Assembly: GCF_014199535.1 (NCBI RefSeq)
Contig: NZ_JACHNV010000001.1
Location: 1,116,001 to 1,180,000, forward strand
Direction of reading: 5' to 3'
Source: Hymenobacter latericoloratus
GTDB taxonomy: Bacteria > Bacteroidota > Bacteroidia > Cytophagales > Hymenobacteraceae
DNA length: 64,000 bases
This document shows positions 54,238 to 62,793 of this stretch, one piece after another; positions within the stretch are counted from its first letter, which is position 1; each line of letters opens with the position of its first letter. The translations under genes and the position numbers were made by a program. The notes beneath the pieces were generated by a model. It made no database searches. It worked only from the letters and a program-made list of their open reading frames with translations, and was not told the DNA's origin.

Positions 54238-55026
54238 TTAGATAATCTGGAGCGGAATGCCCAGGGCCAGCATCACCAGAATAACGGCGCCCACCACAAT
54301 GCGGTAGAGGCCAAAGGCCCGGAATCCAAAGCGCGACACAAAATCAACAAACGACTTTACGGCCAGCAGGCCCACAATGAAAGCCACTACGTTGCCAAAC
54401 AGCAGCAGCTTAACGTCTTCGGCGCCCGGCGCACTCACCTTGAAGGTTTTGTAGAGCTGGTAGGCCGTGATGACGAACATGGTGGGCACGGCCAGCAGGA
54501 AGGAGAAGTCGGCGGCCGAACGGCGGTCGAAGCCCTGGGCCAGGCCCCCCACAATAGTGGCGGCGGAACGCGACACGCCCGGAATCAGGGCAATGCACTG
54601 AAACAAGCCAATCCGGATGGCCTGTTTGAAATTAGGCGTCGTTACCTGCTTCCGCTCCCCGGTAAACAGCCGGTCCACGAACAGCAGCACGATGCCCCCG
54701 ATTACCAGCGCCCAGGCCACTACCGACACATCCTTCAGCAGGGCCTCAATAACGTCCTTCAGCAGAAAACCCAGCATACCGAACGGAATAAAGGCCGCTG
54801 CCAGCTTCAGATAAAAGTCGAAGCTCTGCAAAAAGCGCCGCCAGTACAGCACCACCACCGACAGAATGGCGCCGAATTGGATGGAGGTAATGAAGGTATC
54901 GGTGAAGGGCAACTGCCCGATGCCGAGCAGGTTGGCCACGATAATCATGTGCCCCGTGCTGGAAACGGGCAAAAACTCGGTCAGACCTTCAACAATAGCC
55001 AGCAGCAGCGCGTGCCAGTAGGACAT
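54238..55026 (-). CDS. uppP: Undecaprenyl-diphosphate phosphatase
   Basis: A 262-residue membrane protein with about seven helices, matching UppP/BacA. Signature motifs: EGLTEFLPVSSTGHMIIV (residues 14-31) and IPGVSRSAATIVGGLAQGFD. It recycles undecaprenyl diphosphate to the monophosphate carrier for cell-wall and glycan synthesis. It lies in the conserved ftsX-DUF3098-uppP-truB-ribF order. A small hairpin (54194-54218) sits after its stop. Confidence 0.97.
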   Translation of the reverse strand: MSYWHALLLAIVEGLTEFLPVSSTGHMIIVANLLGIGQLPFTDTFITSIQFGAILSVVVLYWRRFLQSFDFYLKLAAAFIPFGMLGFLLKDVIEALLKDVSVVAWALVIGGIVLLFVDRLFTGERKQVTTPNFKQAIRIGLFQCIALIPGVSRSAATIVGGLAQGFDRRSAADFSFLLAVPTMFVITAYQLYKTFKVSAPGAEDVKLLLFGNVVAFIVGLLAVKSFVDFVSRFGFRAFGLYRIVVGAVILVMLALGIPLQII

Positions 55027-55039
55027 AGCAAGGAAGTTA

Positions 55040-55146
55040 GGGTCTTATGGCCTGGGTGGGGGTAGGTGCCGGCTACACATCCGGCGCACACAGCGGTGCG
55101 CGGAAGCAACGGCCAAGGTGCTACCCCCACTCAGGCCATAAGACCC
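55040..55146. repeat. Inverted repeat between DUF3098 and uppP genes
   Basis: Arms 55040-55065 and 55121-55146 pair over 26 bases with one mismatch; the loop is 55 bases. It falls almost entirely in the gap, starting 13 bases before the uppP ATG on the minus strand. No T-run follows on either strand in a terminator position. Confidence 0.75.
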
Positions 55147-55152
55147 AAAAAA

Positions 55153-55482
55153 TTAACGCTTGTAAGTAGGAGCCTGCGGGGTAGCTACCGGCGGAGCAAC
55201 CGGGGCGGCGGGGGTAGGCTGGGAGGGCACCGTGCTGGTTGTGGTGGTATCACGGGCAACGGGCGCGGAGGTGCCGGGGCGCGTCATGATGGCCCAGAAC
55301 TCAATCAGGAAGCCAATGGCCAGCAGAATGGGCCCGAGGGTAATACCCAGAAAACCCTCCCCGTAATCTTCCGAGTCCAGGGTCATCGTGATAAAGCCCG
55401 CAGCCAGCACCGCCAGCCCAATAAACATCAGCCGGTAATTGCGCGGCCCGAAAGCAAAGCGAGGAGTTGTATTCGGTTCCAT
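55153..55482 (-). CDS. DUF3098 small membrane protein
   Basis: A 109-residue DUF3098 protein. The ATG at 55482 gives MEPNTTPRFAFGPRNYRLMF; the frame to 55554 codes low-complexity sequence from the inverted repeat and crosses a promoter box. Two helices follow (about 19-36 and 44-65; FIGLAVLAAGFITMTLD and FLGITLGPILLAIGFLIEFW). The tail is Thr/Pro/Ala-rich. DUF3098 genes sit between ftsX and uppP across Bacteroidota; no activity is known, but a link to division or wall synthesis is plausible. A -7 box only 5 bases upstream suggests a leaderless mRNA. Confidence 0.88.
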   Translation of the reverse strand: MEPNTTPRFAFGPRNYRLMFIGLAVLAAGFITMTLDSEDYGEGFLGITLGPILLAIGFLIEFWAIMTRPGTSAPVARDTTTTSTVPSQPTPAAPVAPPVATPQAPTYKR

Positions 55483-55487
55483 GGGGG

Positions 55488-55495
55488 CAAAGGTA
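55488..55495 (-). promoter_or_regulatory. Promoter -7 box for DUF3098 gene
   Basis: TACCTTTG on the minus strand fits TAnnTTTG and ends 5 bases before the DUF3098 ATG, so transcription would begin at or very near the start codon. Confidence 0.5.
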
Positions 55496-55520
55496 GGGGA
55501 TAGGGAATGGTGAAGTTGCG

Positions 55521-55730
55521 AAGTGGTGAAATTGGTGGATGGTGAGTTTGTCATGGCGAGCGGCGCGAAGCAATCCTTCGTTTGTTTGTGGCGCGCCTCC
55601 TAGCCTGACAAGCCCTTACTTCTGTGTTGCGGTGAGGTTTGTCACATTTGTCAGGGGTAGCACATTGCCAGGAAGGATTGCTTCGCGCTGCTCGCCATGA
55701 CAAACTCACCATCCACCAATTTCACCACTT
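55521..55730. repeat. Nested palindrome: 58-bp arms, dispersed repeat copy 3
   Basis: Arms 55521-55578 and 55673-55730 pair over 58 bases with one mismatch. The inner part carries TCATGGCGAG and GCGCGAAGC as in copies 1 and 2, and a degenerate GACAAGCCCTT core. An inner CCTGACAA/TTGTCAGG pair (55604-55611, 55648-55655) closes the centre. The outer arm part is built of GGTGAAAT/GGTGGATGGTGAG-like words specific to this locus. It lies between ftsX and DUF3098. Confidence 0.9.
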
Positions 55731-55732
55731 AC

Positions 55733-56620
55733 TTAATAGAGCTCGTCCAGTGACATACCAGTGTATTTGCGCACGGCTCGCCAGGAGCTCAGGAAGCCAA
55801 TGCCCATGCCCAGCACTACCAGGGCCGCTACCAGGGCGCCAATCAGGCGCTCGTCGCGGAAGAGGCGCAACTCCTCCAGCTGTAGGTAGGCGTATTGAAG
55901 CAGCGCCAGCAGCAGCAGCCCGGCCAGAATGCCGCTCACCAGGCCCTGCCACACGGCGCGGCGCAGGAATGGCCACTGGATGAAAGAAGAGGTAGCGCCC
56001 ACCAGCTGCATGCTCCGGATCAGAAAGCGCTGGGAAAACAATGCCAGCTTGATGGTATTGTTAATGAGCACGACTACCACGAATGTGAGCACCGCCGCGA
56101 AGCCTAGCAGTACCAGCCCCACGTTGCGCAGGTTTTCGTTCACGGAGGTAATCAGGCTTTCCACGTACTCCACCTCAAACACGCCGGGCTCCTGCTTCAG
56201 CTCCTGCCTGATGCGGGCCAGGTTGTTGGCGTCGGCAAAGTCGGCGTTGATTTTCAGGAGGTAGGCGTCGCGCAGGGGGTTGTCGCCGAGAAACTGCTGG
56301 AAGTCTTCGCCGGTCTGGTCGAGGAACTGCCGGGCGCCTTCCTCTTTGGAAAGGAAGCGCACCTGGGGCTTTTGGTCCTTAAGGGCCACGTAGGGCTTGC
56401 GCGAAAGATCCTGCTGCAGGCGCAGGAGCTGGGTTTCGGGCAGGCCGCGCTCCAGGTACACCTGCATTTCCAGATTCTCCTTGACCAGCGTCGAAATCTT
56501 GTGGGCATGAATCAGCAGCAGCCCGAACAAGCCAATAACCAGCAGCGCCAGGGTAATGCTGAACACCACCATGGTGTGCGGGTAGCTGCCTAGCTTCTTC
56601 TTTCGGGTCGGTCGGTTCAT
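55733..56620 (-). CDS. ftsX: Cell division protein FtsX
   Basis: A 295-residue FtsX. A cytoplasmic start (MNRPTRKKKLGSYPHT) precedes helix 1 (about 17-37). The periplasmic domain runs to about 168 (NLEMQVYLERGLPETQLLRL, VRFLSKEEGARQFLDQTGED). Three more helices complete the family pattern (VGLVLLGFAAVLTFVVVVLI, AVWQGLVSGILAGLLLLALL and a C-terminal one). FtsX works with the FtsE ATPase to control wall hydrolases during division; ftsE is not in this window. The C-terminus is close to the 58-bp inverted repeat. Confidence 0.95.
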   Translation of the reverse strand: MNRPTRKKKLGSYPHTMVVFSITLALLVIGLFGLLLIHAHKISTLVKENLEMQVYLERGLPETQLLRLQQDLSRKPYVALKDQKPQVRFLSKEEGARQFLDQTGEDFQQFLGDNPLRDAYLLKINADFADANNLARIRQELKQEPGVFEVEYVESLITSVNENLRNVGLVLLGFAAVLTFVVVVLINNTIKLALFSQRFLIRSMQLVGATSSFIQWPFLRRAVWQGLVSGILAGLLLLALLQYAYLQLEELRLFRDERLIGALVAALVVLGMGIGFLSSWRAVRKYTGMSLDELY

Positions 56621-56621
56621 G

Positions 56622-56724
56622 AGGTGAGGTGGTGAAATAGTGAGCTGGTGAGTTTGACATTCGGCTGGCGCAAATGGCGCAGTTTGAACACCAAACTCAC
56701 CATTTCACCACCTCACTATCTCAC
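56622..56724. repeat. Word-repeat inverted repeat between tamB and ftsX
   Basis: The left side carries GAGGTGAGGTGGTGAAATAG and GGTGAGTTTG; the right side carries AAACTCACCATTTCACCACC and CTCACTATCTCAC. The halves contain the same 7-9 base words in different order, so only parts pair perfectly. It overlaps the tamB stop region. Confidence 0.65.
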
Positions 56725-59700
56725 AGCACCGTGCGGGGGTCGTCGTCGATTTGAAGTTCGCGGGCTTTGCGGGCGTTCTGGTCGCGGCGGCGCAGGCGCT
56801 TGCGGGCTACCAGCTCCCGGAACGAATCAAACTGCTCGGTGTGCAGCAACGATACACCGGCGCGGGCCTGGTTTACCTGGCTCAGGCCGGTCAGGTCGCG
56901 GGGGGTAGTCTCGTAGCGCAGCTTGGCCCGGAATTTCCCGTCGGGGCGCAGGTAGTACTCCAGGCTCAGGTCCCCGATCAGGGAGTTCTGGGCGTTGGCC
57001 ACTGGTTGCGGCCCGCCCGGCACGCCCGTACCGGTGTTGCTGCCCAGGCTACCCTCGCGGGTAATGCGCAGGCGGCCGTTGAGGAAGGAGTAGCTCAGGC
57101 GCAGCTGCAGGGCCTGCAGGTCGTCGGCGGTCAGCCCGTTCAGGTTAAAGCTGATTTCCAGGTTGGGGTCAATCTGCGAGGTCAGCAGCCCTAGCTGGGT
57201 GGATATAATCTGGCCCAGGCTGTTGCCCAGGGCGTTGTTGCCGCCCTCCAGGCGCGTGACGGCCAGGGAGCCTACCGGCGTCAGCTGCCGGAACACCACC
57301 AGGCTGAATACCTGCCGGTTCAGCTCCTGCTCATCGTTGCGAATAGCCGAAAAGAAGGGCGCCAGGTCGCCTTCCAGGGAGGAGGGAATATCGTTGAACT
57401 CCAGGTTGAGCTTGATGATGGGCTGCAGCAGGGGGCCGGTTAAGTTCATGACGGCCGTAACGGGCACCACGGCCGCGTTGGTCGGCCCCTCGCCGGTATT
57501 GAACACGATGGGCGCCAGGGAAGTCCGTTGGGTGTAGGTGGCCGTCACGTTCATTTCCCCGGCCAGCGGGTCGCCGTTCCAGGCAATGGTGCCGCCGGGG
57601 CGCACCACAAACTCCTTGTTCACCAGCCCCTGCAGGGTGAAGTTGTAGGCCCCGCGCACAATCTCTACCTGCCCGTACATGTTGAAGTCGCCGCGGGTGT
57701 CAATATTCAGGCGCAGCTGCCCGGTAGCCGTACCCCGGATGATGTCGCCGGTGCTTTCATCCAGCAGCAGCTCCACGTACGCGTCCGGAGTAATATCGAG
57801 GTTCATGTTCAGCCGGATGCCCGAAAGATCGGTCGTGCCCGCCACTTCAATAGCTTTGGTGCGGGCCGTATCGGGCAGGTTGCGGTTCACAAACTTGATG
57901 TAGCTGGCCTGCTCGGCCTTGGCCGCGTTATCGAAGGGTAGGGAAACGCGGGTGCCGGCCTCACTGCGCGCCGTCACGTTCATGAACAAGTTGTCGGCCG
58001 GGCCGCGCACCACGGCCGTGCCCGTGGCGTAGGCCTGCCCGAAGTACAGCTCGTTATCCTTGCGGGTGGTGTTGAGTACGTGCAGCTTGCGGAAGGAGGC
58101 ATTCAGGTCCAGACGCATGTCCTGGAACCCTTGCTCGTAAATGTTGCCGTTTACTACCCCCGTATTGCCCTGGGGGTCGCGCACGGTAATGTTCTGCAGG
58201 GCAATCCGGTCCTCCAGAAAGCGGATCCGGTCGGCAAAGGTGTAGGTAGTGCCCAGGTAGATAAAGGTGAGCTGCCCGTCCGTCACATCAATATTGCCGG
58301 TGAGAACAGGAGCCGCAAGCCGGCCAGTGAGACGCAGCGTACCCACGCCCGTACCCTGTAGGTCGCGGAATAAGGTGTTCAGAAAAGGCTCCGCCAGCTT
58401 CACGGGGGCATTATCCAGCACGCCGGTCAGGTTGAGCTGCTGGGTTTCGGCGCCGGGCGTGTAGGTGCCCGTTACGGCTACCACGCGCTGCTGGTCGCGC
58501 TCCACGTCCAGGTTCACGGCCAGGCGCTTGGCGGCATTGTCCCAGTCGCCGCGGCCGGCCACGTCGCCAATCAACACGTTATCCATCTGCAGGGAATCAA
58601 CCTGCAGGGTGGAGTTGATGACCAGCGGCCCGTACACCCCGCTGATGGTGCCCAGGGCATTTACCCGGCCGGCAAACTTCTGCCCGCCGGTCAGGCCGTT
58701 GAGGGTGGAAAGCTCAAAATCCTTGACGGTAAGAGCCAGGGGCTTGTTGGGGTTTTCGGAGAGGAAGCCCTGGGCGCTGATGCTCTGGGTGCCGTTGCTG
58801 AGGGTCACGTTCTGAAAGTCGAACTCCTTACCGCCCCCCGAAATGAGCAGAGAGTTGTCCGGGGCAATGGCCCATTCCCGCCCCAGCACATTGACCCCCG
58901 ACCGGCGGAAGGTAATCTGCACGGCGTTGTTGAGGAAGGCCAGGGCCCCGTTGATCTGGGCTTTGTTGGTGGTGCCCGTCTGGGCCAGGGAGGTAGAGAA
59001 GTTGATGCGCTCCTGGTCCCAGACGCCTTCCACGTAGAAGTTCTCGGTGGCGCCCAGCCCCGGCACCCGCTGTCGCGCCGAAGTAACGCTGGCCTGGGCC
59101 AGTACCTCGGGCTGGTAGGGCAGCTTGGAAGTCGTCAGGTCGAAGTCACTGTCGGCCAGCTGCAGGCTGTCGTAGCGGAACCGATTTACGTGCCCTCCCA
59201 GCTGAAAAAACGAGGTTTGCCCGTTGCGGAAACTACCGTCGATGCGCGTGGAGTCGGACACGGACAGTTGGGGCATGAACAGGCGCAGCACCGGGTTCGG
59301 GCGCTTCAGATAGAGGTTCAGAGCAATCTGGTAGTCGGGGAGGGGGCGCTGGCGCTTGCGGCGGTAGTAGTCGGCAATGGCCGCGTCGTTGCTCTGGAAG
59401 TGGAGGCGGTATTCCGTCACCAGCGTCGTCACGTCGCGCAGGACGGTGGTCGGGGTGAAGTTGCCGGCCAGATCCAGGTTCAGCACCTCCGAGCGCACCG
59501 TGAGGCGGCGCTGGCCCCCGCCATATCGGCTGATAACGTCCAGGGTGTCAATCGGCACGGTGCGGCCGGCGTAGGCCAGGCGCGAGTTGCGCAGGCGCAC
59601 GTAGCCCAGCAGGTTGTCCAGCTTCAGCCCCCGGAACTTCACATCAGCGGTAGTGGCTACGGTTACGCTTTGGCGGGTGAGGCCCAGGGCGCGTAGGTCG

Positions 59701-61307
59701 GCGCGGCGGACGCGGGCCCGCAGGTCGAAGGCCTGGGTGGCTTTGTTCAGGTCAATGGTACCATCGGCGTCAAACTGCAGACTGGGGTCGTTGGCGGCCA
59801 CGGTGCCCGTGAACGACTCGCGGCTGAACTTGCCGTTGGTGGTGATGTTGCGGTAGCGGTAACCGTTCAGCCAGATGCTTTGCACGGTGGCGTTGGCCGT
59901 GAGGCGGGCCGTGCTCAGGTCGAAGCCCACCCCGGCTACTTTGCCGTTCATGGTCACGTCGCGGATCACGCTTTCGTTGCCCAGCAGCCGGCCCAGCTGA
60001 AAGCCGGTGGTTCGCACCTGCCCCTCGTAGCTGGAGTAGCGCGGGTCGTTCTTGAACTTCAGGTTAACGTCGCTGACCACCGAACCCAGGGCCGTCTGGA
60101 ACGAGCCGTTGGCCACGAAGTCGTTGTAGAAGCCCAGGAATTGGCCTTTGAGCTTTACTACCCCCAGGCGCTGCACGTAAGGCCAGCCCGAGGCCGGAAT
60201 GTAGCGCCGGATGTCGCGCCCATCAAGTACGGAGGGCTGCAGGCGCATCTCCACGAAGCTCTCCTTGATATTGGGCAGGCCCTCCACGTTGATGTCGCCC
60301 TTCACCCGCGAGTTGCGCCCGTACCGGATGTCGAGGTTTTTGGTGGTGAAGTTGCGGACGTAGCCCTTGGCCTGCCCCGAAATCAGGACGGTTTCCTTTA
60401 GCTCGCGCATAAATTTCTGGGGCGCGAACTTGGCAATGTCGTCGGAGTTGACGCGGCTGGGCTGGAGCCGTGCTATCACCTTTACCGAGTCGTTGAAATC
60501 GGTGAAGTTGAGGAAGTGGTCGTACTCGAAGCGGACGTAGTTGCTGAGCTGGCTGTTCTGTACCCGCAGCATCAGCTTGTCAAACTCCCAGAACTTGCCC
60601 GCGTAGGTCATGTCGGAAGTCAACTCCCGCAGGCGCGTGCCGGAGGGTGTGTCCACGGTGCGCAGCCCCTTGATGTTGGCGTGAATCGTGTCGCCCTTAA
60701 ACCACAGCTGGTCGGCATCGGCATAGATGCTGTCCAGGTACATGTGGGCGTAATCCATCGACAGGCCGTACTCCGGGATGCGCGGCACATCCTGGCGCTC
60801 CAGCACGAAGCGGCCGTTGCGCAGGCCAATAGCTTCAATTTTAAAGTCGAAAGGCTTGCTGACTTTGGTGGTATCCGAGGGCCCTAGCAGGCGCTTCACG
60901 GAGCTGATGAACTGCGTGAGGGTAGTAGAATCGGGCTGGTCCTTATACGTAACCAGGTTGAAGCGCGGCTCTTCCAGCGTAAGCTTACCTACGTGCAGGT
61001 GGCTGGGGTCGAAGATGGTAAACAAACGAATGTCTGCGTCGGCCCGCCCAATGTTGAACAGCTCGTTGCCGCGCCTATCGAGCACCCGCACTCCTTCCAA
61101 CAGCACCCGCGAGAAGGGGCGTACATCCACCCGGCCTACCAGCACTTTCTGCCCCAGCTTATCGGTGAGGATGCTGGCGGCGCGCTGGGCCAGGTCGGTC
61201 TGTACGCTCGGAATGCGCAGGGCTACCACTGCACCCACCACTGCCAGAATCACCAGCAGGAGCAGGGCAAACACAACCTTGAGCGTGACGGACAGAAAAC
61301 GAGGCAC
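56721..61307 (-). CDS. tamB: Translocation and assembly module subunit TamB
   Basis: A 1528-residue TamB/AsmA-superfamily protein. GTG at 61307 gives VPRFLSVTLKVVFALLLLVI, an N-terminal anchor helix; a TTG at 61382 is in frame, but a promoter -7 box (61346-61353) lies between, so 61307 is preferred. The N-terminal AsmA-like region (about 30-250; IPSVQTDLAQRAASILTDKL) is followed by a long beta-helical stretch. The C-terminal DUF490 domain ends the protein (GGTIAWNGDPLAGEMNVTAT, FSLVVFRQLTPVG, QINLEISFNL-like strands). It is the envelope bridge for lipid or barrel transport between the membranes. No tamA lies in the window. Average size for Bacteroidota is 1400-1700. Confidence 0.93.
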   Translation of the reverse strand: MPRFLSVTLKVVFALLLLVILAVVGAVVALRIPSVQTDLAQRAASILTDKLGQKVLVGRVDVRPFSRVLLEGVRVLDRRGNELFNIGRADADIRLFTIFDPSHLHVGKLTLEEPRFNLVTYKDQPDSTTLTQFISSVKRLLGPSDTTKVSKPFDFKIEAIGLRNGRFVLERQDVPRIPEYGLSMDYAHMYLDSIYADADQLWFKGDTIHANIKGLRTVDTPSGTRLRELTSDMTYAGKFWEFDKLMLRVQNSQLSNYVRFEYDHFLNFTDFNDSVKVIARLQPSRVNSDDIAKFAPQKFMRELKETVLISGQAKGYVRNFTTKNLDIRYGRNSRVKGDINVEGLPNIKESFVEMRLQPSVLDGRDIRRYIPASGWPYVQRLGVVKLKGQFLGFYNDFVANGSFQTALGSVVSDVNLKFKNDPRYSSYEGQVRTTGFQLGRLLGNESVIRDVTMNGKVAGVGFDLSTARLTANATVQSIWLNGYRYRNITTNGKFSRESFTGTVAANDPSLQFDADGTIDLNKATQAFDLRARVRRADLRALGLTRQSVTVATTADVKFRGLKLDNLLGYVRLRNSRLAYAGRTVPIDTLDVISRYGGGQRRLTVRSEVLNLDLAGNFTPTTVLRDVTTLVTEYRLHFQSNDAAIADYYRRKRQRPLPDYQIALNLYLKRPNPVLRLFMPQLSVSDSTRIDGSFRNGQTSFFQLGGHVNRFRYDSLQLADSDFDLTTSKLPYQPEVLAQASVTSARQRVPGLGATENFYVEGVWDQERINFSTSLAQTGTTNKAQINGALAFLNNAVQITFRRSGVNVLGREWAIAPDNSLLISGGGKEFDFQNVTLSNGTQSISAQGFLSENPNKPLALTVKDFELSTLNGLTGGQKFAGRVNALGTISGVYGPLVINSTLQVDSLQMDNVLIGDVAGRGDWDNAAKRLAVNLDVERDQQRVVAVTGTYTPGAETQQLNLTGVLDNAPVKLAEPFLNTLFRDLQGTGVGTLRLTGRLAAPVLTGNIDVTDGQLTFIYLGTTYTFADRIRFLEDRIALQNITVRDPQGNTGVVNGNIYEQGFQDMRLDLNASFRKLHVLNTTRKDNELYFGQAYATGTAVVRGPADNLFMNVTARSEAGTRVSLPFDNAAKAEQASYIKFVNRNLPDTARTKAIEVAGTTDLSGIRLNMNLDITPDAYVELLLDESTGDIIRGTATGQLRLNIDTRGDFNMYGQVEIVRGAYNFTLQGLVNKEFVVRPGGTIAWNGDPLAGEMNVTATYTQRTSLAPIVFNTGEGPTNAAVVPVTAVMNLTGPLLQPIIKLNLEFNDIPSSLEGDLAPFFSAIRNDEQELNRQVFSLVVFRQLTPVGSLAVTRLEGGNNALGNSLGQIISTQLGLLTSQIDPNLEISFNLNGLTADDLQALQLRLSYSFLNGRLRITREGSLGSNTGTGVPGGPQPVANAQNSLIGDLSLEYYLRPDGKFRAKLRYETTPRDLTGLSQVNQARAGVSLLHTEQFDSFRELVARKRLRRRDQNARKARELQIDDDPRTVL

Positions 61308-61345
61308 AGACGGCAGAAACAAAGGACGCAACAGGCAGTCCGAGG

Positions 61346-61353
61346 CAAAGATA
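61346..61353 (-). promoter_or_regulatory. Promoter -7 box for tamB
   Basis: TATCTTTG on the minus strand matches TAnnTTTG exactly as in the rpsF promoter. The transcript start would be near 61340, giving a leader of about 33 nt to the GTG at 61307. The nearest TTTG further upstream is spaced wider than normal. Confidence 0.6.
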
Positions 61354-61473
61354 CAGGGTTGGCCCCGACCGTTGCCTGGCAAATAAGCCCGGCAGAAAAA
61401 CGTTACGGGCCGCGCCCGGGTTAGTTAAAACGCAGCCGGTGGCAATCTGGTGTTTTGCCCCGACCTTTGCGCC

Positions 61474-61608
61474 GTAGGAGCGGGGCTTGCCCCCGCCCGC
61501 CGTCCGTGTTGGTTAAACTACTTTGCGCCCCCGCCAGGCGTCCGTGTTGGTTAAACTAGCCGCATAGCATCGTTCGGACGATGGGCGGGGGCTAGCCCCG
61601 CTCCCTAC
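61474..61608. repeat. GC-rich inverted repeat with internal direct repeats
   Basis: GTAGGAGCGGGGCTTGCCCC near 61474 and its near-complement ending CCGCTCCCTAC at 61608 pair over about 25 bases with one mismatch and one extra base. Within it, a 20-base direct repeat (61501-61520 and 61539-61558; CGTCCGTGTTGGTTAAACTA) is perfect, with a 38-base period. Part of the neighbouring CTTTGCGCC word is also repeated. Confidence 0.8.
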
Positions 61609-61618
61609 GGCAGCCTGT

Positions 61619-61626
61619 TAATTTTG
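61619..61626 (+). promoter_or_regulatory. Promoter -7 box for tsaD
   Basis: TAATTTTG matches TAnnTTTG. Transcription would begin near 61633, about 46 bases before the tsaD ATG at 61679. No clear -33 box. Confidence 0.55.
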
Positions 61627-61678
61627 CGGGCCTTGATTCTAAACCAAGTTGATTTCTTTTCTCTCTGCTCTTTCCCAT

Positions 61679-62686
61679 ATGCACCCCGTCATTCTCGCCA
61701 TCGAATCTTCCTGCGACGATACCTCGGCCGCCGTACTGGCAGGTGGTGAAATTCGCGCCAACGTGGTGGCTACGCAGCAGGTGCACGAGCAGTACGGGGG
61801 GGTAGTACCCGAGCTGGCCTCGCGCGCCCACCAGCAGCACCTGATTCCGGTAGTGGAGGCGGCCCTGCAGAAAGCCGGCATCCGCAAGCAGGACCTTGAT
61901 GCGGTGGCCTTTACCCAGGGGCCCGGTTTGCTGGGCTCCTTGCTGGTAGGCGGCATGTTCGCCAAAACCCTGGCTCTGGCCCTGGGCAAGCCCCTCATTG
62001 CCGTCAACCATATGCGGGCCCACATTCTGGCTCACTTTATTGATGCCCCGCGCCCCGTGTTTCCGTTTCTGTGCCTCACCGTCAGCGGCGGCCACACCCA
62101 GCTGGTGGTGGTACGCAGCGCCTTGGATATGGAAATCATCGGCCAGACCATTGACGACGCGGCCGGCGAAGCCTTTGACAAAACCGCCAAGCTGCTCGGG
62201 CTACCCTATCCCGGCGGCCCTCACCTCGACAAGCTGGCCCGCCAAGGCAACCCAACCCGGTTCCCCTTCCCGGTAGGGGCCATGCCGGGCTATGATTTCT
62301 CGTTTAGCGGTCTGAAAACGGCCGTGCTTTACTTCCTCAAAAAGGAAACCGCCCAAAACCCCAACTTCGTGCAGGAAAACCTGGCCGACCTCTGCGCCAG
62401 CATTCAGCACACCATCATCCAGACGCTGCTGCGCCAGCTGCGCCGCGCCGCCCACGACCAGGGCCTGACCCAGATTGCCCTCGCCGGTGGGGTAGCGGCC
62501 AACAGCGGCCTGCGCCAGGCCCTGCAGGACGAGGCTGAGGCTCAAGGTTGGCAGGTATTTATTCCGGCTTTTCAATATTGCACCGACAACGCCGGGATGG
62601 TGGCCATGACGGCCCAGTTTCAGTACGAGGCCGGCGACTTTGCCGACCAGCTCGTCAGCTCCGATCCGCGCCTGAAACTGGGGTAG
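61679..62686 (+). CDS. tsaD: tRNA threonylcarbamoyltransferase TsaD
   Basis: A 335-residue TsaD (Kae1/Qri7 family). The ATG at 61679 gives MHPVILAIESSCDDTSAAVL. The metal-binding motif HMRAHILAHF holds the two His. TVSGGHTQLVVV and DDAAGEAFDKTAKLLGLPYP are typical phosphate/nucleotide-binding blocks, as is IALAGGVAANSGLRQAL near the C-terminus. With TsaB and TsaE it transfers threonylcarbamoyl to A37 of ANN-decoding tRNAs. The frame is open 30 bases upstream to another ATG but that part is not conserved. It lies divergent from tamB. Confidence 0.97.
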   Translation: MHPVILAIESSCDDTSAAVLAGGEIRANVVATQQVHEQYGGVVPELASRAHQQHLIPVVEAALQKAGIRKQDLDAVAFTQGPGLLGSLLVGGMFAKTLALALGKPLIAVNHMRAHILAHFIDAPRPVFPFLCLTVSGGHTQLVVVRSALDMEIIGQTIDDAAGEAFDKTAKLLGLPYPGGPHLDKLARQGNPTRFPFPVGAMPGYDFSFSGLKTAVLYFLKKETAQNPNFVQENLADLCASIQHTIIQTLLRQLRRAAHDQGLTQIALAGGVAANSGLRQALQDEAEAQGWQVFIPAFQYCTDNAGMVAMTAQFQYEAGDFADQLVSSDPRLKLG

Positions 62687-62793
62687 CAACCCGCAGCTTT
62701 CCTACCCCCTCACTTTTCCCGAACCTGTTTCGCAACCTTGCCCCCGGCATTTGCGAACCTTGCTACGGCCGCCCTTTCGGTGGCACCTTCCTT

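Larger units (their letters stand above)
61308..61678. other. Divergent intergenic region tamB / tsaD
   Basis: A 371-base gap. It holds the tamB -7 box, a GC-rich inverted repeat (61474-61498 and 61583-61608) enclosing two 20-base direct repeats, and the tsaD -7 box (61619-61626). No coding frame or RNA gene is convincing. Confidence 0.7.

Noticed and set aside
61501..61558. Start of a CRISPR or tandem array
   Set aside because: Only two 20-base copies are present, enclosed in a palindrome, with no cas genes nearby.
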